A DNA stretch of 64,000 bases from Ashinkailepas kermadecensis (GCA_034440615.1 JAOTOM010005104.1:682001-746000), one strand, 5' to 3'; shown: positions 22,460-34,130, counted from the first letter of the stretch. The notes: generated by a model not told the origin, from the sequence alone. Translations and numbers: made by a program.

Positions 22460-23200
22460 GTAGAGCTTGTACGCTCGGTTATCGAATTATGCTCCAGTGT
22501 ACCTTTACTATGGCCGGTAACCAAGAACGTAGGCCGAGCGGCTTCACAGCAATGTTTTAGGCGCTATGTGACAGTCTACCAGGTCGACCACGGGCCAGTG
22601 TCCAAGGAGAGGAAATCGAGTTTGCGGTCGTCATGTAACCATTTGCTCTGTAGTCAAAAAGTGAGAGAGGCGGGTTGATGCTGTTCATGCCTTGCATGCC
22701 TCAGTGGGACAAAAGCAATGTCAGATCAGTAAACAGGCTGCCACTGGACTTCTGTCGACAAAAACAATTCATCGCTACGGATTTCGGGCTTCGGCAATGC
22801 ATAATGAACTGGAAATGCTGAAAGGAGATCGGTTGTAAATGGAGTAGCGAAGCGGGAGGAGAGGTTGATGATGTCAATGAAGCATTCTCTTGTTATAAAA
22901 TAAGGATTGAAATTGCAACCTTTACACTTGCTTGCTTAATTCAGATTGATTGTCAAATATATTGATTACTTGACTAACTTACACCTGTTTCATTGGGGAA
23001 CCAAAGTGGTTGGGCTTACGACAAATGTTGTATCGAATGCATTAATATGTTATTGTATGCACCTATTGTGCACTGTATGTGAAGCGATATGTTAAGATAT
23101 CTGTGCCGATGAAATATTTTCTCAAGCAGATGCCATCGAACTTATTTTCCAATTCGAGGCTTTTAGTTGATATTGATTCAGCACGAAATACTTCCGGCTC
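22460..23200 (+). repeat. Interspersed repeat, copy A (~720 bp)
   Basis: This stretch aligns end to end with the reverse complement of 26140-26845. Shared blocks, in order, are CGGTTA(T/C)CGAAT, GACAGTCTACCAGGT followed by CACGGGCCA, CCTTGCATGCCTCAGT, CCACTGGACT.CTGTCGACA, GATGTCAATGAA and TTTACACTTGCTTGCT. It has many substitutions and indels relative to copy B and no common open frame, so I read it as a non-coding element or an extinct transposon. The family is unknown to me. Confidence 0.8.
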
Positions 23201-24270
23201 AGCCGTCATGATTTGTGTGAATTAATTTAAATATTTGAGGATGGAGCATAATTAATGTATAATTTTGCATGTTAGATTGCAGCATGGGCAACATAGATAA
23301 CGCCCCATGGTGGCCGTGGAATATACTTCACAGGACCAAGGTCATTCTTGATTTTTCTGCCCATAAGAAGTCGATGGTGATGCGACCGGCATTCCGGATT
23401 CTTTTACTGGGCGAAAGCTGAGCCGACTTCAATACCGTATTTTTAGAACCGTGGGAGACAATGACCAACTATTTTTCCCGAACCGGGATCATTTAACAGA
23501 TCAAATTGTCATTGCATGCACCTATGATAGCAAATGGGACTGGCTCTACAAGTCATTGCACTTATACACTGCATCGTATGAATATTATTGCATCGCACGA
23601 TTGACACGAACCATGCGATTAGCACGAACTGTTAAAGCACGATTTTGTAAACGTGCGCGACCCAAGATTAATCGTAATTTGTGGCGTGGGGTAAATCAAT
23701 TTTACCCCACATCAAAAACGGCGGAGATACACTTTGACTTCCGTGCTGAAGACGTTCCTTTCAGTTCTGTGGATTAACAAAACAACATGTGATTAGCACT
23801 TTGTTCATTCAGGAGCAAAGTTCATCCAATTGAGCTACGCCTATTATTTAAATGTCGTATGTTATTACGAAGTGAGATAAATCAACTACACCACTCGCGG
23901 TAGAAAATTACATTACCCCATCTGTCTTCGACGCCTGACTTACATGCATTTTATTCTCGCTCGTGGTGTAATTCATTTCCCTGGTGACCTATGGTGGCCT
24001 ATTTGAGCACTAACACAGTACGCCGTATCGAAAACTAACTTTGTAGTGGGGAAGCTTAGCTACGATGTTCAAACCTATTGTGCTGTTTTAACAAAAGCAC
24101 CAGATTTGGTACCGAGGTAATCTAGCATAATATCAGCAGATTTGGATATTGAGCCATGGCGCAACTGCCACCTGGCGGTCGCGGCGGACATTTTCCAAAC
24201 TACCAGATCCAGGGCTCTGGCTGATGGCACGAGTGTTGTTGTTCTGTTATCGTAAAATGTCAAATGTAGA
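23201..24270. other. Unassigned DNA with a perfect short hairpin
   Basis: At 23686-23710 GTGGGGTAAA and TTTACCCCAC form a perfect 10-bp stem around a 5-base loop. No gene is recognised. Confidence 0.5.
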
Positions 24271-24271
24271 A

Positions 24272-24393
24272 GAAAATGATGTAGCATCATTCACTATGTT
24301 ATTGTTGCTTACACAAGATTATGATAGTATATGATATGATAAGGAAATGATATAGCATCATTCACTAGGTTACTGTGACTTACACAAGATTAG
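24272..24393. repeat. Direct duplication, ~71-bp offset
   Basis: AATGAT(G/A)TAGCATCATTC and TTACACAAGATTA occur at about 24275-24322 and at about 24346-24392 in the same order, with a few substitutions. Confidence 0.8.
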
Positions 24394-24464
24394 CTGATTG
24401 GTTGCACTTATTTGGTATGCTAAACGACGTATATTATCAAAGTAAGTTCAACACATAAATCCTC

Positions 24465-24640
24465 GCCTGGTTAGCTCACTGGCCTGCATAGCCCCCCCCG
24501 TCTTAGCATAGCTGGTTCAGTAGCTTCACGCGCTTGCTGATTATGCCTCCTGCCGGGATGGTCAGTTGGCAACTGCTCAGGCAGGGTCAGGACGCAGGAA
24601 CCAGGCAGCCGTTCCCGACTTTGTGGGTAAGCTATGATGC
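24465..24640 (+). mobile_element. tRNA-derived SINE, second family, plus strand
   Basis: The head contains TAGCTCACTGG, which fits the box A consensus, and a degenerate B box (TGGTTCAGTAGC). The body (CGCTTGCTGATTATGCCTCC, then GGGATGGTCAG and CAGGACGCAGGAACC) aligns with the minus-strand copy at 22120-22300, including the part beyond the tRNA-like head. That shared non-tRNA body supports a SINE over a random tRNA-like match. Both copies are diverged. Confidence 0.6.
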
Positions 24641-24725
24641 ATTGTCGGGACGCATATACGTTATGACTTATGTACGTTATGACGCATATACGTTATGACG
24701 CAAGCACCAGGCCTGGTGCCTGCGT
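24640..24725. repeat. Short ACGTTATGAC repeats and a 28-bp near-perfect palindrome
   Basis: ACGTTATGAC occurs three times between 24658 and 24700. It is followed by a palindrome at 24698-24725 (core GCACCAGGCCTGGTGC, 24704-24719, perfect; one mismatch in the outer arms). Confidence 0.85.
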
Positions 24726-25655
24726 GCCTGCACCAAAACACCATTGCGTGTTAAATGGCTGTTCTATAATGCAGAATAAGCCGGTAAAGAACAAAATGTT
24801 ATTTTGCACTATCGCATAGCATTCTCCAGTAACGCGTTTTAATACTTACTTTTTCATTAAGAGCCTGCAGCAGTACAGTGTTAAATCGCCATGTATTGAA
24901 TTTAAGCACGCGGCGGTATGAGAAATACCTTACTAAGCTTGTGCTGGAGACGGCATTTTGTCGTTTCGTTCTAAAAAGAAAAGATTTGCACTCGTCGTTT
25001 GGTCTGGTGCAAAATGTTTTCTTTAAGGACTCTGCATCAAACTTCCTTTCCCAGCACCGTTTAGTAATACATAAAGCTGGAATGAACTGCATTAGTTTCT
25101 ATTGGAAGGGAATAACCGCGTGATGAAAAATATGTGATACTGCTATGTTATTAACCACATTGTCCCTAAAAATGTCAAGGGTTTGCGATTGAAAACTGCC
25201 CATTACAAAACAGCATGTAAATTATCGGGTCGTTGTAGCTTTTTGTCACATCTCCTTACCTTTCAGCAGAATCCCTTCATAGGCTTTAGCCGCTCTCCCT
25301 TGCTCGCTCCGAGTCTTACATTTAGTACAGGATACAGCATCCACCTTATGCTTATTGTTACATTATTACACGCAGATAATAACATTCGTTATTGCCTTGC
25401 ATGTTACGTAATTAGTTTCTACTCGTCGCATGACATCCAAGCTAAGTCGATTATGCCTCCCTCCGTCCATGCATGCATTCACATACAACTTCCAGTAGTT
25501 CGTTGGCTAGTATGTGTCCACCTGGCTCAGTAAATTGCTATGTGCGATGCCTTGACCTTCCTTAGTAATTGATGCTAGTGCGGAAGATAAGCGCATTACG
25601 CCACTGCAGTGGTGTAATGCAGTGCACTGGCGATAACAGGTGCTTTTTACCAAGA

Positions 25656-25657
<2 letters not shown>
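24726..25657. other. Unassigned DNA
   Basis: Opposing open frames of 80-100 codons overlap at 24799-25123 without recognisable domains. Confidence 0.45.

Positions 25658-25736
<79 letters not shown>
25658..25736. repeat. (AT)n microsatellite, about 39 units
   Basis: Uninterrupted AT dinucleotides, the longest pure run in the window. Confidence 0.97.
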
Positions 25737-25737
<1 letters not shown>

Positions 25738-26139
25738 GCCCATACACACACACCCTGTTGATGTATGCATGCCATTTGATCTGGTATGCGATCCCGGTTC
25801 TTACCAAATAGTTAGTCATTGTCCTGGACAGTTCTTAAAAGTACGGCATTGAAGTCGGTTCAGCTTTCGTCCAATATAAAGTTCCAGAATGCTGGTGACG
25901 CTGAACTTCATACGATTGCTTTCTTGTGGGCAGACAATTCTGGAATGATCTTGGTTTTGATAAATGTATTCCACTGACCCCATGGGCCGTTATTTATGCT
26001 GCCCATGCTGCAATCCAACGTACAAAATATGGTACTAAATGCTGCCACATCTTCAACTACTTTAAAGTGGTTTTCCACAAGGAATGACGGATGAGCCAGT
26101 TGCAATTCGCGCCGAAGCAATATAAACTAGATGCCTCGG
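25737..26139. other. Unassigned DNA
   Basis: Nothing recognisable between the (AT)n tract and copy B of the interspersed repeat. Confidence 0.45.
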
Positions 26140-26845
26140 ATTCTAAAATACATACATTGGATGGTATCCTCCTGAGTAAATATGTTCGCTGCACAGACAT
26201 CTGGATATCTCGCTTGCCACACAGCGCACAATATACACAATAATATAATAATATATATCATACAACATATGACGTGCGACCAACAAATGGGTTCCTCAAT
26301 GAATTATGCATGCTTCAGTCGAGCAATTAATTGATTTGTCAATGAACCGGAGCAAGCAAGTGTAAAAGTTTGTAATTATATTGTTGGTTTAAAACAGGAC
26401 AATGTTTCATTGACATCATTTACATCTCCTCCTCTTTCGGCTACACCCTTTGCAACCGAGCTCCTTCCAGCCTTTCCAGTCATTCTGTGCCGCCGAAGTC
26501 CAAAATCCATAGCGATCAATCGTTTCTTGTCGACAGGAGTCCAGTGGTAGCCGGCTCACTGAGCTGCCAGTGTTGTTTGTCCGACTGAGGCATGCAAGGC
26601 AGGAACAGCATAGACCAGACTCTCTGGTATATGCTGACTCCATGGCTGCAGGGCAAATCGTCACATGACGGCCGCAAAAGCGAATTCATGTGGCCCGTGG
26701 TCAACCTGGTAGACTGTCATGTTACGCCGAACTGTGAAGCGGTGCAGTATTCCCTGCCAATAATCTTTGTGAAGCGGCACAGCCTACGTTCCTAGCGACT
26801 AGCCGTAGAGAAGGTATACTGGAACATGATTCGGTAACCGACTGC
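26140..26845 (-). repeat. Interspersed repeat, copy B (~700 bp, inverted relative to copy A)
   Basis: The reverse complement aligns with 22460-23200 over its whole length (see the blocks named there). On the minus strand an 82-codon frame (about 26664-26416) is Cys-rich and ends with KGCSRKRRRCK. In copy A the same region is broken by stops, although LPLD.CRQ survives in both, so I do not call a gene. Confidence 0.8.
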
Positions 26846-27034
26846 ACCTTCATGCTGTAGGTCTCTTGGCTCAACAAAGGTCATGTTTGCGTCTTTTCCT
26901 GTCGAGAGCAGCGCAGACAAAACACGACGGTACTCGTCACATTGTCATCGGGTGGAATGTTGACCTCCTAATGACGTCCGCACCGTTCGGACATCTCTGA
27001 AGTATCATTAGAAAAAGTTTGATGTCTCGCGATA

Positions 27035-27430
27035 ATGCAGGACGTTGTGAATCTTTCTCCCAAAACCCAGCACAGCGGGAGCTTTCTCGCAATGCTCCAG
27101 TATTGGTAATATTATCCCACCATCGTCCAACATGGTGCGGGCTCTTCCTCCACCACCCCGCGCAGTACGATATTTCCCGCTGTTACCAGTACGGAGTGGG
27201 CGTTCTTGCCACAACCCAGCAAGATGCAAGTTCTGCTTCCGCACTCCAGCACGGCGCGGGCTTTCCTGCCACACCCCACCCAGGTGGGAGCCCTATGGCC
27301 ATAACTCGACACGGTGCTCACTTTCCCGCCATAGATCGAAACCGGGCGAGCTGTCGCGCCACAACACAACACGGAGGCTATTTCCGCCGCAGGTCGGTGC
27401 AGTGCCGGCTTTCCGACGGTGCATTATCCG
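27035..27430. repeat. Ancient ~30-bp tandem array, strongly degenerate
   Basis: Blocks of the type CACGGCGCGGGCTTTCCTGC or CACAACCCAGC recur every 30 bases. The periodicity is clearest on the minus strand, where the translation repeats every 10 residues (CGRKARAVLE, CGSRTCILLG, CGKNAHSVLV). Individual units share only about half their positions. Open frames of up to 174 codons over this stretch follow from the period. Confidence 0.7.
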
Positions 27431-27434
27431 ATGA

Positions 27435-28685
27435 GGTGCGTGACAGCTCGCTGTTCCCACGTACTGTGGCCTGGCATGTAATGTTTTTCGAGAGGGTGCC
27501 CCCAAGGTGTGCACACAGCACACGAAGGTCAGGCTGCCTGTAAGGCATGGTGCGATCGATGACCATCGATATCCTTGTGCCCGAGGCTGATTTGGAATCC
27601 CACGGCGATGTATTCGTTGAAGACGTCGGCAGATAGTAAACAGGTTAGGTGCTGGTTAACTTGTTTCTAGGATATGATATGATAGGATTAAATTGTTATA
27701 TGACAGTACTGGAATGGAATTGTCTTCTTGGGACATGTATTTTGCTACATCATCTTTAAGTTGCAGATCCTGAGACTATCTTGATTACGAAAGCGTAGCT
27801 AATGCACCCACGAGTAAGTAATCAGTAGATATTGAACAACAACCAATTAGAGAAGAGCATTGTGTTCCAGAAATATTGTAAAAGACGCGACACGACTACC
27901 ATCAATATTTGAGGCCATATTGTACACTTCGCGTACACACGATAATTTGATTGCATCCAAATGTAGGCGATGAGTGCATTATGCTGTGCAAAACTGAGTT
28001 CGACTAGTCAAACCTGGAAGTTAATTACCTTGTCCAAGCATTAAATTTCAATGAAGCTAAAAACAAAACACGTGCACTTCTCACAACACGTCCGGAGGCT
28101 GGGGAACAACATGCCCAATTGGAACATATTTCAGAAAATCTTCCTCACTTCACACTCCCCGAGAAACACTCATGCTGCAATATGTGTCCGGTACTCGTGA
28201 CGTGAGTGTACATACCTGAATAGTGTAACTTGTCTATTATGTGAAATTTTGCAAGACAATTCCAGGATTTGATCAAGGAATCAAAGAGCCAACGGTTACA
28301 ATTTATATGCTCAAATACCTGTTCAGCAGTTAACTCTCGCTCAGTTTGCTGTTTCTTATACATGGTACCATTTTGGGATCAGATCATCAATACGCCTCGA
28401 CGTATGTGACTACTCTATCCAGAGGTGAATTGATTGACTCTCGTTCGTGCAGGGAAAGGGATTGATATGCCACTCTGCTCCCAAGGTTGTATCGCGACCA
28501 GAGCAAACTGCTCAAGTTCGCGCGACGCCGTTCGCGATAGCTGATGGGCCGACCTGATGACCTGATCGCTGATAGCTGATCTTGCCGACCTTATGCCACG
28601 GAGAAATGAAATGTGTCATGTCAGGGCACTGATATGGTATCATAAGGGGAAGTCAGTTTTCGCAGAAATCGCGAATTGTCAGCAA
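27435..28685. other. Unassigned DNA
   Basis: No coding or repeat signal that I can support; short CTGATGACCTGATC-type repeats near 28555-28585. Confidence 0.45.
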
Positions 28686-28689
28686 TTGA

Positions 28690-29310
28690 CCTCATGAAGA
28701 GCCAATTCTGGTTGTAGTAGAATGATGAACTGAGTTGTTCAGCATACGCGTTCCGTGGTCATTGAACAATCAAAGATAATTCGATGTCATTAACCCAACT
28801 TAACCTCAGATGACCTTTTCCGGTTCAAAAGACCTCTGGGGTTAATTTAGGCGCTGAAATGGAGTTATCGTCAATTTTTACTCCTGGATATAAGAAAATA
28901 GTACTTTAGTGCACTATTTTGGAAGTTTCAAAACAATTTAAGCACCTCAACTTCATCAGACCCTTGACGAATGGGTGCAAATGTATCAAATCGCACACAA
29001 TGCTGAAGGATACTAAGGAATACTACGCTGCACAATTGAAGTACCAATATCTTATTGTTCCCACTGAAAGAGTCAATAGGCATGAACATCTTCGAATTGC
29101 TCAACAAAAGTTGCCTCTAGGCTAACCTGGCAGGTTAACCAGTGACCCAAAGCATGCACATCGTATGTCAGTCGCGAGATCCTGTCATGTGCAGCTCGCT
29201 GGTCTGTTCATGTCGTTTGAGAACTCTAGGCGGTCGCAACAATTCTGCCTGCTCCCGCCCACCTCCCAACACCACCACGGAGAAAGTGGCGGCGCGGGTA
29301 ATGTTAATCA
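28690..29310 (+). repeat. Dispersed repeat, copy 1
   Basis: This stretch aligns with 62930-63545 in the same orientation. Shared blocks are ACCTCAGAT(G/A)ACCTTT, TTAATTT.GGCGCT, TTTAC(T/C)(C/T)CTGG followed by ATATAAG, CTAACCTGGCAGGTTAACC against CTGACCTAGGAGGTCAACC, and GCGAGATCC(T/C)GTC. The copies are about 34 kb apart and have diverged. There is no shared reading frame. Family unknown. Confidence 0.7.
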
Positions 29311-29975
29311 TAGGTGCCAGCCATTCCCGATACCCAAACTTCTCTTTTACTTCAGAGCCTTTCGAAATTTTGTAATCTAGCAAAGCAGGAATTTATCATG
29401 GACCTACCTGATTTGTACAAGATGATTTCCAATCTCCTTCAGACTCATATTCACGTTGCTCAATGGAAGCAGACAAACACTTTGTGAATTAATGGCAGCA
29501 GCATTTGGGACCATGGTGCCTAGCTATAGACTTGCAATGTCCGAACTCTATCCTTAATTTGTGCGGGCGCTGCTGCTAGGAATGAAACTATTGCTCATGA
29601 CATACCTAATATTAATAATGTTCCCATTTCATAGGTTGCAGTTTCTTGTTTACTTGAGAGTATGCCAATAAACTTGCACTAATCTACTTCCTCCACGAAA
29701 CGCAATCTTGGCAAGTGTACGTGTGTGTGGGTGAGGTGGGTTTGAATATGTGTATGTGTGTGCACTGAGAAGAGTGTTTATCTTCATGTCCTGCGTCCCG
29801 ATTCTGGCTTGGTGTGATACCTACATGCGCTTCTTTGCCTTTGTCTCTTCCCGTTTCACTCTTCCGATGCCACACACCAAGAATGGCTAATATTAGGTAA
29901 CGCTGGAGCGTGGCCACAGAAAGCCACACAGCATACACCGCGCTCACTCGGCTCCAATTCTGACCTGGACTGCAC
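29311..29975. other. Unassigned DNA
   Basis: A GT-rich stretch lies at about 29715-29765. Nothing else is recognisable. Confidence 0.45.
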
Positions 29976-29979
29976 ATAT

Positions 29980-30240
29980 TGCTATGCCGACCGCCCACCT
30001 GGCGTGGGCGGACGCGGCATGAGCCCCGACGTCCCCGCCGTCCGCCCAACTACTCCGCAAACTGGCGCCGCTGCCTGCGAAGAGCCGCAGGCACTGTCGG
30101 CTGCCGCCTAACTGCCTTGGCCGAACGCGTGTCCGGTGTCGGAGACGGCGGCATGCGCCGCTGTTGTCGCCACCCCATTGTGTGAACCACCGGCGGGTGC
30201 TGAGTGGCGTCTCCTCCGACCACGGACGGCAGGCGCCGTT
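29980..30240. other. CpG-rich, GC-rich island
   Basis: This 260-bp stretch is much richer in G+C and CpG than its AT-rich surroundings and contains several short hairpins (for example CCGCCCAC / GTGGGCGG near 29990). It could be a promoter-type CpG island, an old GC-rich repeat, or an exon of an unrecognised gene. No TATA box or conserved protein segment is evident. Confidence 0.35.
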
Positions 30241-31210
30241 CTTTTCAAGACAACGTCGTTATCGTCTTCAGTCTAGTTGAATGTAAACTGAAGCAATCAA
30301 CATGCATCTAACAGCTATCTTTCGTGTTTATAATTATGCTTACATTAGAACGTCTCTCATTACCAGGGCTTGCTTCATTGGTGTCACACATTCGCTGCAT
30401 TGATTTGTTCTTGCTACTTGTAAGCTAATGGACTTGAGTATTAATCCTGGTTGGTTTATTTTTTCTAAGCATGATTTTCTTTTGCCATTACGCTGGACGC
30501 TGGTGTAACCGGATATTCGGGAAGCTCAGAGCCCAGGCGGTCCACGCTGAGATTCCGTCCCCAGTCCCAATGAAGTCCGTAGGCGAAAGGAACCGTAGTC
30601 TCATATTTTTAATTGCATGACACTCGGGATGTTCTTCCATGCCTTCGAAAGGGTTTCGAGAGGTTCAAGCAGGGAGTGTGGAGAGGGTAAGTTCATGACA
30701 TTGTAAGTTTCATTCTGGATATCCTACGATACAAGCAAAATGATTTGACTCTGTGCATCGTTTTGTGCACATCTGCCTACAACGTAACGGTATTTCTGCA
30801 CGCCTCTGGAGCTCGGGTGACACACAGGCAGGCCGCAATATAGATGCTATCTTTTTCCCGTGGAAAGTTGCCGGATGCTCATCGGCGAATTGCCAGTCAA
30901 AGCAGTGCTTTCTTTTTCTGCAAGGTTTTCGTGTGATTTAATTGTGCATTAGCCAAGTATTCACGCTGAATATTATCTACTGCCGTGTTGTTCGCTCTGA
31001 AACAGCGCAGGTGCGTAACGAAATATAAGAGACCGGGCACCATAAATAGATGACTCAAGTACGATCGGAAAGGCAAGAGAGGACGGGAAGCGTGGTAGGA
31101 AACATAACAGAAACATGTGCGCTCCTAAAAGTTCACGAGATGCATGTTGAACCACCAAAGAGACTGACAGCGAAGCGCTACGGTGCGAGCCGTCGCTTTA
31201 TAAGAGGCCT
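30241..31210. other. Unassigned DNA
   Basis: No gene-like or repeat signal is visible. Confidence 0.45.
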
Positions 31211-31213
31211 ATG

Positions 31214-31640
31214 TTATCCGTAGGTGCCATGATCTTCAGTAGCACGACAGGAGGCGTCAAAACGAACAGAGGCGGCTTGATATATAGGCACGGCCGAAGC
31301 ACATCTATCGCGCACCAGGGGAGTCTGGACCACCAGAAGCGCAAACAGGTAGTGCTCAGAGGTGGCTTGAAACACCATAAGAGGGGCAGGCAGGGTTAAC
31401 CATCGTCTGTTGCTCCTCGAATGTCGTCTGGTCCGCCAGAAGTGAAACGGGTAGTGCTCAGAGGCTATCTGAGAGGCTGAAAGAGCGGCAGGCAGGATTG
31501 ACCACCACCTGGTGTACACCATGGGCGTTCTGGGCCGTCAGCAGAGAGCAAGACAGGGTCGACCATAGTCAGAAGTCACACAGGCAGATTTCAGACATAG
31601 CTTGATACGCCGAAATAGTGGCAGGTAGGTTGACGCTATT
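31214..31640. repeat. Degenerate 102-bp tandem repeat, about four units
   Basis: AAGAGGGGCAGGCAGGGTT near 31378 and AAGAGCGGCAGGCAGGATT near 31480 are 102 bases apart. AGGTAGTGCTCAGAGG and CGGGTAGTGCTCAGAGG show the same offset. In minus-strand translation the repeat is 34 residues (LPA.L...Q..SEHY.F). Flanking units are weaker. Confidence 0.8.
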
Positions 31641-32045
31641 TGTCGGATGATTATAAGATAACCAGGCACGTTGCGTTACTTTCGCGACGCTTCCATTATT
31701 TCATGCAATTTAAGTGTGTGTCAGCCCACACGCTTTAGTTAGGGTTGAAGTCGACCTCACAGGCTGTTGGACAAATGAGTAAGCGGAAGCATACGGGAAA
31801 TGGTCCGAACGCACAAAGGCACGGCTGACAGTGGCTTTGCAGGAAACTGGCCGACGTGTGGGAGAGCGAGAGGGGCGGGGGCCACGAGAACGGGCACGCA
31901 GTGTTACAACAGTCACTATCGGTCGTAACATAGCCAGCCCAGATTTAGGCGATCTTTGACGGCTACATCTTGGCATTACGAGCATGCAATCACACACGCA
32001 GATGACAGACGAGTGAGCAATTCGCAGAAGTCTGTACCGACCACG
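31641..32045. other. Unassigned DNA
   Basis: No recognisable content. Confidence 0.45.
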
Positions 32046-32046
32046 C

Positions 32047-32464
32047 CCAGACTACCATCTGATCCAGATCCCCCTCCAGAACTACCATCTGATCCACGTC
32101 CCGCTCCATGACTACTATCTGATCCAGGTCCCCCTCCATGACTACCGTCTGATCCAGGTCCCGCTCCATGACTACTATCTGATCCAGGTCCCCCTCCATG
32201 CCTACCGTCTGATCTAGGTCCCCTCCATGACTACCATCTGATCCAGGTCCCACTCCATGACTACTGTCTGATCCAGGTCCCTCCATGACTACCGTCTGAT
32301 CCAGGTCCCCCTCCATGACTCCCATCTGATCCAGGTCCCCCTCCATGACTCCCATCTGAACCAGGTCCCGCTCCATGACTACCATCTGATCCAGGTCCCG
32401 CTCCATGACTACCATCTGATCCCGGTCCCACTCCATGACTACCATCTGATCCAGGTCCCGCTGC
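32047..32464. repeat. 30-bp minisatellite, about 14 units
   Basis: The unit is CTCCATGACTACCATCTGAT followed by CCAGGTCCCG, with variants ACTACCGTCTG, ACTCCCATCTG and CCCCCTCC. Two units have small deletions that shift the frame. Minus-strand frames read as decapeptides (MERDLDQMVV) or SHGAGPGSDG in another frame. Confidence 0.95.
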
Positions 32465-33585
32465 AGTACGCAGCCGTGCTGCTGGTCGTGTATTCTCTCC
32501 GGTGGTGGGCTTCACCTCGACACCACGAACCGTACCGGCGCGGCGGCGTCGGGGACGCGTCTTATGGTGCGACCCATGGTTCATATGTCACGCGGCACGT
32601 TCTCCTGGATGAGGAACGGGTCACCTGACACCAGATTAGCGCCGTCTTCCGTCCATTTTGTTTCCGTGCGGTGAGACCCGGTAAGTATTTTTCGCAGAGG
32701 GCCAAATAACCTGTAGCACTGCGTGTCTGTTCTCGTCCGTAACAGCCATGCATATCGAATGTTAGGGCTGTTTGTAGCCAATGGAAACGAGGGTATCTTG
32801 TGAAGTTTGTTCCGAAGCAGTAGAGCAGCGAGGCGACATTGAAGCCATGATAAGTACAATATCATGATAAGTACAAATACAGTAACAATAGTACTTACCG
32901 GGCCAGAGATACAAGCGTGGGCGAGATATGTGGTCAGTAGCGAAGCAGACGCGGTCTCGGTCGGTGCCAGAAGCGCACCAGAGGTATCCAATCCTTGGGC
33001 AACTGTCGGTGCCATGAAACCCACTGCCCCACTGGGCATTACCGGCATGTGAATGCATCCATTCTTCAGCCCCTTTTTCGGAGTTTGTGGTGTTCCTGGT
33101 ATGAGCGTCATCACTGCTAGTGACTGGAAGGTATCCCCACCCCAACGTAGTGCATTTTAACATTACGCGTATGACGTTGCATGGGAAGAATCGACCTAAA
33201 CATACTCTCTTTCCCCTCATCCCTATCGAAAACTTGTGCCAAGGCTAGTGGTTGCTGATCATGATTCATGTTGAATGACTGTCAGCAATATGTCACCAGT
33301 TGAATGACCGTGTCACCAGGGGTGTACATAGGCAGTGGGAAAACGGCCTCGTCATGGCGATGTCGAGAGGTGACAACCAGTCCAGCTGGGTGAGGTCCTG
33401 TTATCACATTACACCTCATGGAAGAAATGATTGCACGTCTCGCGCATCGAAAGCTAAAAACTATTCGCAAATAAATAAGAATTCACTGAGTTCATGATTT
33501 CAGATGGAGTGAGTGATTGAGCGAAGCGAGCGACGAACACAGTTTTGTAGACATAAATATTTAGGTATTCGGCCTTTGATTTGGG
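32465..33585. other. Unassigned DNA
   Basis: An uninterrupted minus-strand frame of 177 codons (32581-33114) has no recognisable domain and is overlapped by others. A short direct repeat, GTTGAATGAC(T/C)GT with GTCACCAG, lies at 33275-33320. Confidence 0.4.
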
Positions 33586-33740
33586 GTGCGTTCTTTGTCG
33601 CAGTTCTTGCACGGATTCCGCAGCCTCTGAAGTCGTATGTCGCTATTTGTCCATTCCTTGCGAAATCCACAGGAAGATGTGGTGGATTCTGCGAGGAACG
33701 CGCGCAGGCGAGCTGATAGGATGTTCATCCCTGTCCTGCG
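33586..33740 (+). mobile_element. Harbinger-like MITE fragment (left end)
   Basis: GGGGTGCGTTCTTTGTCGCA and the following ~145 bases align with the left end of the complete MITE at 61764 (GGCTGCGTTCTTTGTCACG; then CTCTGA.GTC.TATGTCG, ATTTGTC.ATTCCT and GTGGATTC.GCG). No right-hand terminal repeat is found downstream, so it is truncated or strongly decayed. Confidence 0.7.
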
Positions 33741-33879
33741 TGGTGTCGTGCAAGATCGCATTGGTCTTGAAATTGGCCTGCACTTTCAGGTAGGCAGTAA
33801 GGTAGCATGCTTACTACTACATGCTACCTCTCTCATCATACTTAATGTTGATTTTGCTTGACGGATTTGATTATCGAAT

Positions 33880-34130
33880 ATTATCCATTAACATACCATC
33901 GGTACATCTAGCCAGTTGGTATAGCTGTCATTCATGGCTTGAACACAAATGTAAGATACTGATTCTTTGGGCGGCAATATCTGAAAATCATTTGGGGGCC
34001 AAACATAGAGGCAATGAGAGGGCCGAAATCGAAGGGACTGCTCATACGGGTGCTATGCTAAACATTGGCATCATTGGGTGGGATCGAGCCAACATGGGAG
34101 TGACAAGGCCCCCTCAAAAGTGTACAAGTT
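33880..34130 (+). pseudogene. Possible RNase H remnant of a non-LTR element
   Basis: The plus-strand frame reads WLEHKCKILILWAA, then AKHRGNERAEIEGTAHTGA, resembling the last RNase H block (hydrophobic strand, WVPxHxGxxGNExADxxA) with substitutions at the first conserved positions. It ends upstream of the separate reverse transcriptase that starts near 34310. The match is short, so confidence is limited. Confidence 0.35.

Noticed and set aside
26416..26664. Cys-rich 82-residue secreted peptide
   Set aside because: It lies in a dispersed repeat whose other copy (22460-23200) has stops in the same region; no signal peptide.
27019..27543. 174-codon plus-strand frame
   Set aside because: Coincides with the degenerate 30-bp array; the opposite strand is open in several frames too.
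32581..33114. 177-codon minus-strand frame as a gene
   Set aside because: No recognisable domain; several other frames are open in the same stretch.
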